DNA of 64,000 nt. Origin: an uncultured Bacteroidales bacterium (GTDB taxonomy: Bacteria; Bacteroidota; Bacteroidia; Bacteroidales; Salinivirgaceae). The DNA is taken from assembly GCA_937981765.1 (NCBI GenBank), contig CALJOM010000003.1:22192-86191 (forward strand), read 5' to 3'. The notes below the pieces were generated by a model that made no database searches, was not told the DNA's origin, and saw only the letters and a program-made list of their open reading frames with translations. Positions 36,598-46,731 of the stretch are shown here, piece by piece (the stretch's first letter is position 1; each line of letters starts with the position of its first letter). The position numbers and the translations under genes are program-made.

Positions 36598-37620
36598 ATG
36601 AATCCAAAAACTATAGAAACGATATTTTCAGCCATTGGCACAAAAAAAATTGCTGTTATCGGCGATGTTATGATAGACTCTTATTTATGGGGAAAAGCCG
36701 AACGTATTTCGCCCGAAGCACCAGTTCCCATTGTTATGGTAGAACATCGGGAGTCGCGTCCGGGAGGTGCTGCCAACGTGGCCATAAACATAAAATCGAT
36801 GGGTGCTGAGCCACTGATTTTAGCACTGGTTGGCGACGACGAGAAGGGACACGAATTCAGCAAAATAATTTCGCGCATGGAGCTCAATACAAACGGGATT
36901 ATTTTCCATCCCAGCCGTAAAACAACTGTAAAACACCGTGTTATTGCCTCTAATCAACATCTTCTCCGAGTTGATGAAGAAATAACAACCCCTGTTTCAG
37001 GCCAAGTAGAAAAGGATTTTATTGACCATTGCCTTGGAATCCTTGCTGAATATAAGCCCAATGCCATAATTTTTGAAGACTACGATAAGGGCAACATTAC
37101 CCCCGCGATAATAGATGCAATAGTTGATTTTGCCAACAAAAAGAGCATCCCCTCTTTAGTCGACCCCAAAAAGCGGAATTTTTCCAGCTACCGCAACGTA
37201 ACACTGTTTAAACCCAACTTTAAAGAGCTGGTAGAAGGCGCTAAAATTGATTTCCTTCCCAAAAACGACCCTGAAAAGATATTCAAAGCAGCAGCCAGAT
37301 TACGTCAGCAATTGCAAGCCAAATATCTGATGGTAACACTTTCCGAATACGGAATACTGATTACCGATGGTAACAGCTACTACCATATGCCGGCTCAAAA
37401 ACGCGAAATTGCCGATGTTAGCGGAGCCGGAGATACGGTTATAAGCGTTGCAGCGCTGCTGTTATGTTCAGAATCTTCCATGGAAACAATAGCCACCATT
37501 TCCAACATTGCCGGAGGACTTGTTTGTGAAAAACCGGGAGTAGTACCCATTGATAAACACCAACTTATGAGAGAAACTCAGGCATACTTTAGCACACTTT
37601 TTAAATCAGACACGGTATGA
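36598..37620 (+). CDS. rfaE1: D-glycero-beta-D-manno-heptose-7-phosphate kinase (HldE/RfaE domain I type)
   Basis: PfkB-family sugar kinase of 340 residues, the stand-alone kinase of the ADP-heptose pathway that supplies lipopolysaccharide core heptose. It has the RfaE opening GDVMIDSYLWGKAERISPEAPVPIV, RPGGAANVA, the LVDPKK...YRNVTLFKPNFKE region of RfaE kinases, and the anion-hole/catalytic motif DVSGAGDTV with D279 as base. No cytidylyltransferase domain is fused. Its stop overlaps lipA by 4 bp (ATGA). Heptose rather than ribose specificity is inferred from the N-terminal motif. Confidence 0.88.
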   Translation: MNPKTIETIFSAIGTKKIAVIGDVMIDSYLWGKAERISPEAPVPIVMVEHRESRPGGAANVAINIKSMGAEPLILALVGDDEKGHEFSKIISRMELNTNGIIFHPSRKTTVKHRVIASNQHLLRVDEEITTPVSGQVEKDFIDHCLGILAEYKPNAIIFEDYDKGNITPAIIDAIVDFANKKSIPSLVDPKKRNFSSYRNVTLFKPNFKELVEGAKIDFLPKNDPEKIFKAAARLRQQLQAKYLMVTLSEYGILITDGNSYYHMPAQKREIADVSGAGDTVISVAALLLCSESSMETIATISNIAGGLVCEKPGVVPIDKHQLMRETQAYFSTLFKSDTV

Positions 37621-38459
37621 AAAACTCACGAAAGCCCGAGTGGTTAAAAATACGTCTACCAAAAACCAAAGAGTTTCACGCATTGAACGATTTGATTATT
37701 AAAAACAATCTCCACACTATTTGTTCAAGCGGGAAATGCCCGAACATGGGAGAATGTTGGGCAGCCGGAACTGCAACATTCATGATTCTGGGCGATATCT
37801 GTACCCGCGGCTGCAAATTTTGCAACGTAACCACAGGCAAACCGCTGCCACCCGACCCGAACGAGCCTGAAAAACTGGCTCAAGCAATAAAAATTCTTCG
37901 CCTAAAACACGCGGTGATAACCTCTGTTGATCGCGACGACTTGCCTGACGGCGGAGCAAACCATTGGGCAGAAACCATTCGTTGGATAAAAAAACTAAAC
38001 CCTGAAGCCACCATTGAGGCACTGATACCTGACTTCGACGCACGGGAAGACCTTTTGGAGATTGTAGCCCAAACCCGGCCCGAAATCATTTCGCACAACT
38101 TAGAAACAGTAGAACGACTAACCCCATTGGTTAGAACTAAAGCACAATTTCGCCGCTCCCTAAAAACACTGGAAATATTACACACCAAAGGAATAACCAC
38201 CAAAAGCGGAATCATGGTTGGACTTGGAGAAACCCGTGAAGAAGTTTTTGAAACCATGAATGCACTTTTGTCAGTTAACTGCAAGATTATGACCATCGGG
38301 CAATACCTTCAGCCATCGTCGAAAAATTTACCGGTTAACCGATATATTACCCCTGAAGAGTTTGAGGAATATCGGAACGTAGGCCTGGCCAAAGGGTTTG
38401 ATGTAGTGGAAAGCGGACCTTTAGTGCGGTCGTCATACCATGCCGAAAAACATTTATAA
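37617..38459 (+). CDS. lipA: Lipoyl synthase
   Basis: Radical SAM enzyme that inserts two sulfurs into protein-bound octanoate to make lipoyl groups on 2-oxoacid dehydrogenases and GcvH. The auxiliary cluster ligands are C36, C41 and C47 (CSSGKCPNMGEC), the SAM cluster CxxxCxxC is C62, C66 and C69, and the C-terminal RSSYHAE motif is present. At 280 residues it is in range. Starts with the ATGA overlapping rfaE1; lipB follows 44 bp later, forming a complete lipoylation pair. Confidence 0.97.
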   Translation: MKNSRKPEWLKIRLPKTKEFHALNDLIIKNNLHTICSSGKCPNMGECWAAGTATFMILGDICTRGCKFCNVTTGKPLPPDPNEPEKLAQAIKILRLKHAVITSVDRDDLPDGGANHWAETIRWIKKLNPEATIEALIPDFDAREDLLEIVAQTRPEIISHNLETVERLTPLVRTKAQFRRSLKTLEILHTKGITTKSGIMVGLGETREEVFETMNALLSVNCKIMTIGQYLQPSSKNLPVNRYITPEEFEEYRNVGLAKGFDVVESGPLVRSSYHAEKHL

Positions 38460-38503
38460 ACTTTTAATCCCCACGCTTGTTTCCAAACAAAAAATTATCG
38501 ATT

Positions 38504-39187
38504 ATGAGTAAGCACACAATAAAATTCCTCGACTGGCATACGACCGATTATGGTAAATCGTGGGAATGGCAACAGGAAATCTTTAACAAACAAATAGAGC
38601 GTAAAAACAATCATCAACCCACGGAGCATTATCTCATTTTTGTCGAACACCCTCATGTTTATACCCTTGGAAAGAACGGCAATCAAGACAACCTGCTAAT
38701 TTCTGAAGCGTTTTTAAAACAGATAAACGCATCGTATTATAAGGTTGACCGTGGCGGAGATATAACTTACCATGGCCCGGGGCAAATTGTAGGATATCCG
38801 ATTTTCGATCTTGAAGCGTTTCGCATAGGCTATAAAGAATATATCGAAAATCTCGAAAATGCAATCATACAATATTTAAAAGATAAGCACAACATAGAGG
38901 CCTTTCAGATGAAGGGGGCCACAGGAGTATGGGTAAACTCACCTTGCGGGGAAGAAAAAATTTGCGCCATTGGCACACGCGCAAGCAAATTTATTACCAT
39001 GCACGGATTTGCATTTAACGTAAACACCAACCTCGACTATTTCGGATATATTAATCCTTGCGGATTTGTGGATAAAGGCGTAACGTCGCTGCAAAAAATC
39101 TACAGGCATCCTCTCGATTTTGAGCAGGAAAAAATTTTTCTGAGAGATTACATTGCCCGAGCGTTTAACGCCGAACTTATTTACTAA
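38504..39187 (+). CDS. lipB: Octanoyl-ACP:protein N-octanoyltransferase
   Basis: Transfers octanoate from acyl carrier protein to lipoyl domains, providing the LipA substrate. 227 residues from ATG 38504, preferred over a TTG at 38477. Signature RGGDITYHGPGQ is at 83-94; the catalytic pair is K162 (GTRASKFITMHGFAFN) and C186 (INPCGF). It converges with mpl, and the stops overlap by 4 bp. Confidence 0.97.
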   Translation: MSKHTIKFLDWHTTDYGKSWEWQQEIFNKQIERKNNHQPTEHYLIFVEHPHVYTLGKNGNQDNLLISEAFLKQINASYYKVDRGGDITYHGPGQIVGYPIFDLEAFRIGYKEYIENLENAIIQYLKDKHNIEAFQMKGATGVWVNSPCGEEKICAIGTRASKFITMHGFAFNVNTNLDYFGYINPCGFVDKGVTSLQKIYRHPLDFEQEKIFLRDYIARAFNAELIY

Positions 39188-40542
39188 TTATCAAGTCCCA
39201 TTGCCCAGCTTTCAGGATCTATCCCACCAAAGTTTCCTGAGGACATAAGTAACAATACAGTCCCATTTTTCCACCGTTGCTTCAAGGTTTGAAACATCTG
39301 GCCGGCATCAGTAAATACCGTGGTATTTGGGTGCTTCACCGATGCTTTTATAAACTCTGGGTCGAGCATGGGCAAGCATTTGTGTTGTAACACTTCGGGG
39401 CTAAACAAGATAAGCACCTCATCAGCTCTATCGAAAGTGTTAGCGTAATGTGGAATGAAATCTTTGTTAAGCGAACTATAAGTGTGCAATTCGTAGCCGG
39501 CAACAATTTTTTTATTAGGATGGGCAGCCCGAACAGCAGCTACCGTTGCGCGAACCTTTGATGGAGCGTGAGCAAAATCGTAATACACGGGATTATTGGC
39601 AACCTTTATTGTTTGCAATCTTCGTCGGGCGCCTGAAAAGCTCTCCATGGACCGGCAAAACAGAGTTTCATCCATGCCCAATTGTTTGCATACCAATAAG
39701 GCAGCTTGCATATTCATAAAATTGTGATCGCCAAAAAGAGAAGTACGGTAAACCTTGCCATTATGGTAAAATATTGATCCTTCCGTAGATTTTTCCCACT
39801 TCAAACCTTCATAAAACTGAATATTTGCCGAGATTTTAGTTGATGTACACAGCACTTTTAAAACCGGATCGTTGTTGCAACAGAACAAAACCCCTTCCGG
39901 CAGGATAGTTTGGGCAAAATCGGCAAAGGCTTGAACATACTTATCGAACGTCGGAAAAACATTCATGTGGTCCCACTCAATTCCCGTTATTACACCGATT
40001 TGGGGTTTATACCAAAGAAACTTACTGCGAGGGTCGATGGGTGAAGAGAGATACTCGTCGCCCTCAAAAACGGCAAGGGTAGATTTTTCGGTGATATAGG
40101 CCATGAGATCAAAACCATCAATTTGAGAGCCAACCATGTAATCGAAATCCTTTCCTGCAAAACGAAGGCCGTGCAGAATCATAGCGGTGGTTGTGGTTTT
40201 CCCATGACTCCCGGCAACAACCACACGTTGTTTGTCTTTGGTATTGTTGTAAAGGAATTCAGGGAACGACATAATTTTTAACCCAAGGCTCATGGCCTTC
40301 TGAAGTTCCGGGTTATCGATCCTGGCATGCATTCCCAGCACTACTAGGTCGATATTGGGTGTGATTTTTTCGGGATACCATCCCATAGTTTCGGGTAATA
40401 ATCCCGCAGCTAAAAGTCGGGAACGCGACGGTTCAAAAATTTCATCGTCGGAGCCGGTAACTTTGTATCCTTTTTTGCTCATGGCAATAGCCAGGTTGTG
40501 CATGGCTGCACCCCCAATGGCTATAAAATGTATTCGCTGCAT
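39184..40542 (-). CDS. mpl: UDP-MurNAc:L-Ala-gamma-D-Glu-meso-DAP ligase (murein peptide ligase)
   Basis: Mur-ligase family enzyme that attaches recycled murein tripeptide to UDP-MurNAc. 452 residues. The N-terminal nucleotide domain starts HFIAIGGAAMHNLA; the ATP-binding loop is GSHGKTTTT at 111-119, and the C-terminal domain has the FAHAPSKVRATVAA block of Mpl/MurC-type ligases. Mpl is distinguished from MurC by EFLYNNTKDKQRVVVAGSHG and DFAHAPS. A TACTTTTG -7-like box lies at 40605-40612. It overlaps the lipB end tail to tail. Confidence 0.92.
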   Translation of the reverse strand: MQRIHFIAIGGAAMHNLAIAMSKKGYKVTGSDDEIFEPSRSRLLAAGLLPETMGWYPEKITPNIDLVVLGMHARIDNPELQKAMSLGLKIMSFPEFLYNNTKDKQRVVVAGSHGKTTTTAMILHGLRFAGKDFDYMVGSQIDGFDLMAYITEKSTLAVFEGDEYLSSPIDPRSKFLWYKPQIGVITGIEWDHMNVFPTFDKYVQAFADFAQTILPEGVLFCCNNDPVLKVLCTSTKISANIQFYEGLKWEKSTEGSIFYHNGKVYRTSLFGDHNFMNMQAALLVCKQLGMDETLFCRSMESFSGARRRLQTIKVANNPVYYDFAHAPSKVRATVAAVRAAHPNKKIVAGYELHTYSSLNKDFIPHYANTFDRADEVLILFSPEVLQHKCLPMLDPEFIKASVKHPNTTVFTDAGQMFQTLKQRWKNGTVLLLMSSGNFGGIDPESWAMGLDN

Positions 40543-40710
40543 AAAAAATTTGGCTTTGCTGAATTATTTGATGTCATGGGAAACTATAATAGTTAGTTGT
40601 GTAACAAAAGTAAAGGATTATACAACTAAGTTTGCCGTTTTTCAAAAAGGACTTTATTGGGAGAAATTACTATGGAAGACAATTTTAACGTCGTCATATT
40701 TTTTCATTAA

Positions 40711-41234
40711 TTAAGGTAAAGACAAGGTTTCAATGTTTAGTTCCTTACAAATTGCAGTAATCTTCTTGAAAAGTTTATTTTCATTGCTGCTTTCCGTTTC
40801 TTCGGTAACTAAAAATACCCGTTCTCCATCATTGTGTAAATTTAAAGCTAAAATCACTTGTTTCATATCTGCTCTTCCTAGGGAAAAGTTCTTTTGACTT
40901 TCGAATTCCTCATCTGTCATTTTTTTTCTAATTGATACGTTAATAAAAACACTAGTCAATTGATGAAAAAATGTCTGGTATTTGGAATAAGCAAATCCTC
41001 AGTTTTGTAAGGTATTCTTGCTTTTTTTGAAAAAACTTTGTCAACTAAAAAAGGCATTTTATTAAGAACTACTCCTTTTGAAATGTAGTTGCATTTATCG
41101 AGAATTTTATCAATTATAATTTCCCCATTCTCAATTTTTAATTTTATAAACTGAAAAAGTACTTCTTTTTCATCAAATGGCAAGTAGTAACGCACTAGTG
41201 ACAAAAGAGAATTTGTGTCGAAGACTACTCTCAT
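40711..41234 (-). pseudogene. PIN-domain (DUF4411-like) toxin-type protein, frameshifted
   Basis: Two overlapping frames together make one PIN protein. The first (92 codons from ATG 41234) carries the N-terminal catalytic strand MRVVFDTNSLL with Asp6; it stops at 40956 shortly after PNTRHFF. The second frame (40959-40711) has the C-terminal acids GRADMKQVILAL and VTEETESS. A one-base addition in the T6 run (plus coordinates 40966-40971) would join them into about 174 residues. Alternatively, the run forms a U UUU UUC site where a -1 ribosomal slip would give the same product. Its ATG overlaps the metallopeptidase stop (ATGA). Role inferred as an RNase toxin. Confidence 0.75.
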
Positions 41235-42382
41235 TGCAAAAACTTTTCAAGTTTATCTGGAGAAATATTAACCATTTTACTAACATCATATTCGTTTATC
41301 ACCCCTTCGTGAAACGCTGTCTGAATTCTAGACAAGAGCAATGGAGATGTAATAGGTTTCGGTGTAGCACCAATCTTTTTAACACCCAGCAATTTTTCCA
41401 TTTCTTTTGGTTTTTCCTCTTCCTGTTTTAATCTATACTTTTTGTCGAAGTCGTTCTTTACTTTTACATAATCATATTGAGAAATCGTTTTCAGGTATAG
41501 GATCCTTGAAAAAAGGGCTATTTGACTCAAATGAGTTTTATTAAAAATTCTTTCGATCAATTTAGAATGATAGTCATTTGCTTCGTTAGCTTTATCGATT
41601 TGTTCAAATTCATAATCGTATTATCCGATTAAAAAATAATAGGAAAAATCGTTGCACCATCTTTCAATGGCAGAAGGTGTGTTGCTTGGTAGGTTGGCAA
41701 TATCAAGTTCTTCTATTTCTTCTTTGTTGAGTAAGTAGTGTCCAAATTCCTGGATCAGAGTAAAAGTTTCTCTTCTAAATGAAGAATGCTGCCTTTTCAA
41801 AACGATTAGATTGGGTGAAAGAAAAAATCCATCAATGTTGGCTTTCTCCTTTTTATTCCATGTTTCCACAAACTCAAAAACCAAAATATTTTTCTCAGCA
41901 AACTTTGAAATCAATGCACGTAGAAACTCTTTAGGAATCGAGTTAACGTCAGGATATAGTTTTTTTCTAATTGCATTCGCGACAGTTTGGGGATTGTCCT
42001 GGACTAGGGAAACGGGCAAAGACCTATCTAAATTTATTTCTGCTAATTTCGAAATTATGGGTAGCGATATTTTGAGCTCTTCAAATTGAGTCCCAATCTT
42101 CTTTGCACCAATATTAAGCTCTGTTCCAAATTTGTTTTTACGAAAAAAAATACTAGCTTCTCTTGAATCTGTCGGTGTTTCAGGGTCTAAATAGTAGTGT
42201 AAACCTAGGTTAAAAACCTTATCTATTCGTTTTAAAGTTCGAACGCTAATTTCGTAAGAAAAAACATCCTCCACGGTTAATTTTTTTCGTCTCTCATTAA
42301 AAATAAGCAAAAAGTCACCTTCTGTCATTTTAGGCAATGCCAGTAGATGTTTTAGCCGTGATGTATTTTGTTCAACCCTCAA
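41231..42382 (-). pseudogene. ImmA/IrrE-family metallopeptidase, interrupted by an in-frame stop
   Basis: A single frame of 383 codons runs from TTG 42382 to 41231 with one internal TAA at 41623-41621 (codon 254). Before it, the HExxH-type site reads QEFGH (Q211 replaces the first His), with E240 in the usual third-ligand position (IERWCNDF). After it, the frame continues with the normal C-terminus (about 130 residues, NDYHSKLIERIFNKTH...). The N-terminus looks like a helical DNA-binding region. ImmA/IrrE proteases next to PIN proteins form toxin-antitoxin-like pairs. The missing His and the stop argue for decay. The TTG start is supported by a promoter 25 bp upstream. Confidence 0.8.
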
Positions 42383-42405
42383 AAAATACTTACTTATTAA
42401 CTTTG

Positions 42406-42440
42406 CAAAGTTACAATTTTAATCGATTTTTTGTCGATTA
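42406..42440 (-). promoter_or_regulatory. Promoter and candidate operator of the ImmA/IrrE-PIN pair
   Basis: Minus-strand -7 box TAACTTTG at 42413-42406. Immediately upstream is a perfect 7-bp inverted repeat TAATCGA (42420-42426) and TCGATTA (42434-42440) with a 7-bp spacer, at the -15 to -35 position. It is suitable for autoregulation by the paired protein. Confidence 0.5.
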
Positions 42441-42504
42441 GGTTATTTTTACAGACTTACACACGAAAAACTTTTCTCTTATTTGCCCCACTCCAAAAAA
42501 TTAT

Positions 42505-44904
42505 CTAATCCTGCAAGGTTAGTTTTAGAACCTCCTCGATGGTTTTAACAAAGTGAAATGCTAATCCCTGTTTGTATTCCTTGTTGATTTCGAACAAATC
42601 TTTCTCGTTTTCGACCGAAAGAATGATATTAGTGATTCCGGCACGTTTGGCTGCAAGGATTTTTTCTTTTATCCCTCCTACCGGCAAGGCTTTACCTCGC
42701 AGGGTAATCTCTCCGGTCATAGCCATATCAGCTTTAACCTTTTTTCGGGTGATGGCCGAAGCTAAGGCTGTTACCATGGTAATTCCGGCCGATGGTCCAT
42801 CTTTAGGGATGGCGCCTTCGGGCACGTGGATATGAAAATTCAGTTTTTCAAATATTTCAGGATCTACGCCAATCAAATCAGGATTAGCTTTTAGGTATTC
42901 CAAAGCCAGGGTGGCGCTCTCTTTCATTACATCGCCAAGGTTACCGGTCATTGATAGTTTGCCGCTTCCTTTACTAACGGCCGATTCGACATAGAGAATT
43001 TCACCTCCGGCAGCAGTCCAAGCTAAACCTGTTGCAATTCCAGGCATTGGATGATAGGTGTATTTTTCGGGTGAAAATCTAGGCTGTCCTAAAAACTTTA
43101 TTAGAATTTCATGATTCAATTCGGGGTTGATTTTCTCCGAACGAGCAATTGCCAGTGCGTATTTGCGAATTATCTGGGCAATTAGCTTATCAAGGTTTCG
43201 AACACCCGACTCACGCGTATATCGCTCGATGATATGGGCTAAAATTTGTTCACTAAAAAGAATTTGTTTTGGCTTCAGGCCGTGATTTTTCAATTGTTTG
43301 GGTATCAAATGGCGCTTGGCTATCTCGATTTTTTCTTCCAGGAGGTATCCACTTACTTCGATGAGTTCCATACGGTCGATCAAAGCCGGATGAATTGTGC
43401 TCAGTGTATTGGCAGTTGCAATAAACAACACTCGCGAAAGGTCGTAGTCGATATCGAGGAAATTGTCGTGGAACGCAAAATTCTGTTCGGGATCTAATAC
43501 TTCCAGCATGGCTGATTCCGGATCGCCGTGAATGTTTTTAGTAAGTTTGTCGACCTCATCGAGGATGAACACGGGGTTAGAAGAACCGGCCTTTTTGATG
43601 TTTTGAATAATCCTCCCCGGCATAGCTCCGATGTATGTTCGGCGATGGCCGCGGATTTCGGCTTCATCGTGTAGCCCACCGAGCGACATTCGAACATATT
43701 TTCGACCAAGTGACCGGGCAATGGATTTTCCAAGGGAAGTTTTTCCAACCCCCGGAGGCCCATAAAGGCAAATTATGGGCGATTTCATATTCTTTTTTAG
43801 TTTAAGCACTGCGAGGTGTTCCAGTATTCGCTCCTTAACTTTGTCGAGGCCGTAGTGCTCCTCGTCGAGTATCCGTTTTGCACGTTTAAGGTCGAAATTA
43901 TCTTTGGTATACTCGTTCCATGGCAATTCAAGAATAATGGAAAGATAATTCATCTGCACCGAAAAGTCTGGTGCCATGGGATTTATCCGCTGCAATTTCT
44001 CCAACTCCTTTTCAAAGATCTCGGCAACTTCTTTCGACCATTTTTTTTGAGCTGCTTTAACTTTCATCTGATCGATTTCCTTTTGTATAGGATCGCCACC
44101 GAGTTCCTTCTGCAGCGTTTTTATTTGCTGATGAAGAAAATATTCTCGCTGTTGGCGTTCTAAATCGCTTTTTACTTTATCCTCAATATCGTTTTTCAGA
44201 TGGAATAATTGTAACTCCCGTTGCAATAACTCCAGCAACTGCAAAGCTCTTTCGCGATAGTGGTTGCAATTCAGCAAATCTTGTTTTTCTGACGGTTTAA
44301 GGTTGATTACCGAGGTAACGTAATTGATGAGGTAGATTTTATTTTCAATGTTTCGAATAGCGAAGGTTAATTCCTTGCTGAAATGGTTAAACAGCCCCAC
44401 AAGCTCTAAGGCGTATTCTTTTACCATTGCAGCCAGAGCCTCCAGCTCTTTTTCATCGGGCAAGCCTTCCTCAACAATCTGAACTTCTCCGACCAGGTAT
44501 GGCTCATGTTGTAAAAGCCTTTCCAGCTTTATCCGTTTCTTACCTTGAACAATAGCTGTAATATTTCCATCGGGCATTTCCAACACCTTGATAATTTCAC
44601 CAATAGCACCAATAGAGTGCAGTTGGTCTTTTCCGGGATCTTCAGAATCGACTTTCACCTGCATAATGGCACCAAGAAGACGGTTTCCTCTCCAAACATC
44701 CTCAATTAACTTACGACTTTTCTGTCGCCCAATGGCTATAGGCAGAATTATTCCCGGAAACAAAACGGTGTTTCTCAACGGTAAAATGGGGATGTTTCCC
44801 TCCATTCTCGGTAATATTTCGCTTTTATCATCGGTTAGCACCGGGAATGCTCCAGGCGATTCGTGAACAATCTGCTCTTCGGGGATATCAAAAAAGTCGT
44901 CCAT
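42505..44904 (-). CDS. lon: ATP-dependent protease Lon
   Basis: AAA+ serine protease of 799 residues for quality control of damaged or regulatory proteins in the cytoplasm. Order: the LON substrate domain ([21 protein letters not shown], about 40-240), a coiled coil, the AAA+ module with Walker A GPPGVGKT (382-389) and Walker [10 protein letters not shown], then the protease domain with S705 (DGPSAGITM) and K746 (GGIKEK). All key residues are intact. It lies between the decayed metallopeptidase pair and the SPFH operon, with no sign of co-transcription. Confidence 0.98.
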   Translation of the reverse strand: MDDFFDIPEEQIVHESPGAFPVLTDDKSEILPRMEGNIPILPLRNTVLFPGIILPIAIGRQKSRKLIEDVWRGNRLLGAIMQVKVDSEDPGKDQLHSIGAIGEIIKVLEMPDGNITAIVQGKKRIKLERLLQHEPYLVGEVQIVEEGLPDEKELEALAAMVKEYALELVGLFNHFSKELTFAIRNIENKIYLINYVTSVINLKPSEKQDLLNCNHYRERALQLLELLQRELQLFHLKNDIEDKVKSDLERQQREYFLHQQIKTLQKELGGDPIQKEIDQMKVKAAQKKWSKEVAEIFEKELEKLQRINPMAPDFSVQMNYLSIILELPWNEYTKDNFDLKRAKRILDEEHYGLDKVKERILEHLAVLKLKKNMKSPIICLYGPPGVGKTSLGKSIARSLGRKYVRMSLGGLHDEAEIRGHRRTYIGAMPGRIIQNIKKAGSSNPVFILDEVDKLTKNIHGDPESAMLEVLDPEQNFAFHDNFLDIDYDLSRVLFIATANTLSTIHPALIDRMELIEVSGYLLEEKIEIAKRHLIPKQLKNHGLKPKQILFSEQILAHIIERYTRESGVRNLDKLIAQIIRKYALAIARSEKINPELNHEILIKFLGQPRFSPEKYTYHPMPGIATGLAWTAAGGEILYVESAVSKGSGKLSMTGNLGDVMKESATLALEYLKANPDLIGVDPEIFEKLNFHIHVPEGAIPKDGPSAGITMVTALASAITRKKVKADMAMTGEITLRGKALPVGGIKEKILAAKRAGITNIILSVENEKDLFEINKEYKQGLAFHFVKTIEEVLKLTLQD

Positions 44905-45154
44905 AGGATTTGATTAAAAACATTGATTCGTATAACACTAACAAATTCCGGGCAAATATACGCTTATCAGAAATTTTGTCAGACTTATTCACTTATATAT
45001 GTCACATCTATTATATAGTGTTGAACGACCTTTTAACTGACGGCATTAAAATAATTAAGTGCTTTGGATAGCTCAATCATAACTTGCGATGAAAAGGAAA
45101 TTTGATATGCGTTAGCTCAAGGGAACGTAACATTTATCATTTTTTTTGGAAAAA
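44905..45154. other. Intergenic region between lon and the SPFH operon
   Basis: About 250 bp without a convincing frame or hairpin. A TATATTTG -7-like box for lon is at 44960-44953 on minus; I found no good TTG partner. Confidence 0.45.
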
Positions 45155-45186
45155 TTTTGATTTCAAAAATTAAAACCATACATTTG
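45155..45186 (+). promoter_or_regulatory. Promoter of SPFH / PH-like / RHH operon
   Basis: TTTTG at 45155-45159, 19-base spacer, TACATTTG (TAnnTTTG) at 45179-45186. The leader to the ATG at 45229 would be about 35 bases. Confidence 0.7.
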
Positions 45187-45228
45187 TGATATCATTTTAA
45201 TATCGTTTAACAATCAAAAAAATAAATT

Positions 45229-46200
45229 ATGAAATCACAAGAATTACCATTCAGCGGATTAAGAATTCAAGGCGTTCTGATGATTTTTTTAAACATTTTG
45301 ATGTTGTTTGGTGTAGGCTATGGAATTGTAATAACAGCTGACTCGGTCACCCCGGGCGACACAATTAAAATTGTATCGCTCATTGGATTAATCCTTCTGT
45401 TCATTGTGATAAACATCTTTTGGGCAGGATTTGTGCTTATAGAGCCCAACGAGGCAGTAGTTATGGTCTTTTTTGGAAAATACGAAGGAACTATTAAGGA
45501 AAATGGTTTTTTCTGGGTAAATCCGTTTTACTCCAAGAAAAAACTTACGCTCCGGGCCCGAAATTTGGACGCCGAACCTATAAAAGTAAACGACAAAACT
45601 GGAAACCCAGTAATGATCGGCGTGGTAGTAGTCTGGCGACTAGCCGATACTTACAAGGCTTCGTTTCACGTGGATAATTCATCCATGGTGGATGCTTCTG
45701 CAGGGGCTGGGATGGTGGTTAAACTTAACGAAAAAATGCGCGCTTACGAAAATTTTGTTAAAATTCAATGCGACGCAGCACTCCGACATGTAGCAGGACT
45801 ATTTGCTTACGACCATAACGGAACTTCTTCGTCGAACGAGTTAACTTTACGTTCCAACGGTGAGGAGATAAACCAGATCCTTGAAAATCAAATGAACGAA
45901 CGTTTGGCAATTGCGGGCATTGAAGTAGTTGAGGCACGGATAAACTATTTAGCCTATGCACCCGAAATAGCCGCTGTGATGCTACGCCGCCAACAGGCCG
46001 ATGCCATTATAGCCGCACGTGAGAAAATTGTGGAAGGAGCTGTTAGCATGGTTCAGCTTGCACTTAAGCAACTGTCGGAAAAAGGGGTTATCGATCTCGA
46101 CGACGACAAAAAAGCGACTATGGTGAGCAACCTTATGGTAGTGCTCTGCTCTGAGGAATCAACAACCCCCGTGATTAATGCCGGAACACTTTATCAATAA
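45229..46200 (+). CDS. SPFH (stomatin/prohibitin/flotillin-like) membrane protein
   Basis: 323 residues. Two N-terminal transmembrane helices (LRIQGVLMIFLNILMLFGVGYGIVI and IVSLIGLILLFIVINIFWAGFVLI) are followed by the SPFH domain, with EPNEAVVMVFFGKYEGTI and NPVMIGVVVVWRLAD as opening strands. A helical region rich in Ala and Glu then forms the oligomerising part (AAVMLRRQQADAIIAAREKI), and a C-terminal tail ends NAGTLYQ. SPFH proteins organise membrane domains and proteases. Followed by a small membrane protein (22-bp gap) and a RHH protein (11-bp gap), apparently one operon. Confidence 0.9.
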   Translation: MKSQELPFSGLRIQGVLMIFLNILMLFGVGYGIVITADSVTPGDTIKIVSLIGLILLFIVINIFWAGFVLIEPNEAVVMVFFGKYEGTIKENGFFWVNPFYSKKKLTLRARNLDAEPIKVNDKTGNPVMIGVVVVWRLADTYKASFHVDNSSMVDASAGAGMVVKLNEKMRAYENFVKIQCDAALRHVAGLFAYDHNGTSSSNELTLRSNGEEINQILENQMNERLAIAGIEVVEARINYLAYAPEIAAVMLRRQQADAIIAAREKIVEGAVSMVQLALKQLSEKGVIDLDDDKKATMVSNLMVVLCSEESTTPVINAGTLYQ

Positions 46201-46222
46201 ACCCCGAAAAAATTCAAAACCA

Positions 46223-46720
46223 ATGAATCAGAGTTTAAAATATAATGAATTGCAGCGTAGATTGCCGCTCTGGGTTTACGTAATTTTATCCGGGCTCAAT
46301 ATTTCATATATCTATTCCTTTGTTTACATGCCAGAACAATGGTTTGTGGATGGCGTTATAAAAACAGACCTTATAATTTCCTTAGCGTTAATGTTTCTTG
46401 TAAACGTATTGGCATTTGTTGTGCGATTGGAAATAATGGTAAGTAATGATGATATCCGGTATCGTTTTTGGCCATTTCATCTTGCATATAGGATTATTTC
46501 CAAAAATGACATAAAAAAATGTTATGTTCGTCGGTATAATCCAGTTTTCGAGTTTGGCGGGTGGGGTATACGAGGTTGGAAAAACAACCGGGCATACTCA
46601 CTCTCGGGACGTTTTGGCCTACAACTTGAATTAAATACTGGGAGAAAAATTCTTTTGGGGACGCGGAACCCTGAAGCGCTCAGAAGTTTTCTGAAAACAG
46701 TCGGATTTTATTACGAATAA
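46223..46720 (+). CDS. Two-helix membrane protein with PH-like C-terminal domain
   Basis: 165 residues. It has two transmembrane helices (LPLWVYVILSGLNISYIYSF and DLIISLALMFLVNVLAFVV) followed by a bacterial PH-like soluble domain: DDIRYRFWPFHLAYRIIS, DIKKCYVRRY and LQLELNTGRKILLGTRNPEAL. ATG 46223 was chosen because an earlier in-frame start lies within the preceding gene. It is the middle gene of the SPFH operon. No named family recognised with certainty. Location in the inner membrane beside an SPFH protein suggests a membrane-domain partner. Confidence 0.75.
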   Translation: MNQSLKYNELQRRLPLWVYVILSGLNISYIYSFVYMPEQWFVDGVIKTDLIISLALMFLVNVLAFVVRLEIMVSNDDIRYRFWPFHLAYRIISKNDIKKCYVRRYNPVFEFGGWGIRGWKNNRAYSLSGRFGLQLELNTGRKILLGTRNPEALRSFLKTVGFYYE

Positions 46721-46731
46721 GGGTCCAAAAT

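Noticed and set aside
38477..38503. Alternative upstream TTG start for lipB
   Set aside because: ATG 38504 begins the usual LipB N-terminus; the extension has no conserved residues.
41621..41623. Programmed readthrough of the TAA in the ImmA/IrrE gene
   Set aside because: TAA is the strongest stop, no stem-loop follows it, and the active site is also mutated, so decay is simpler.
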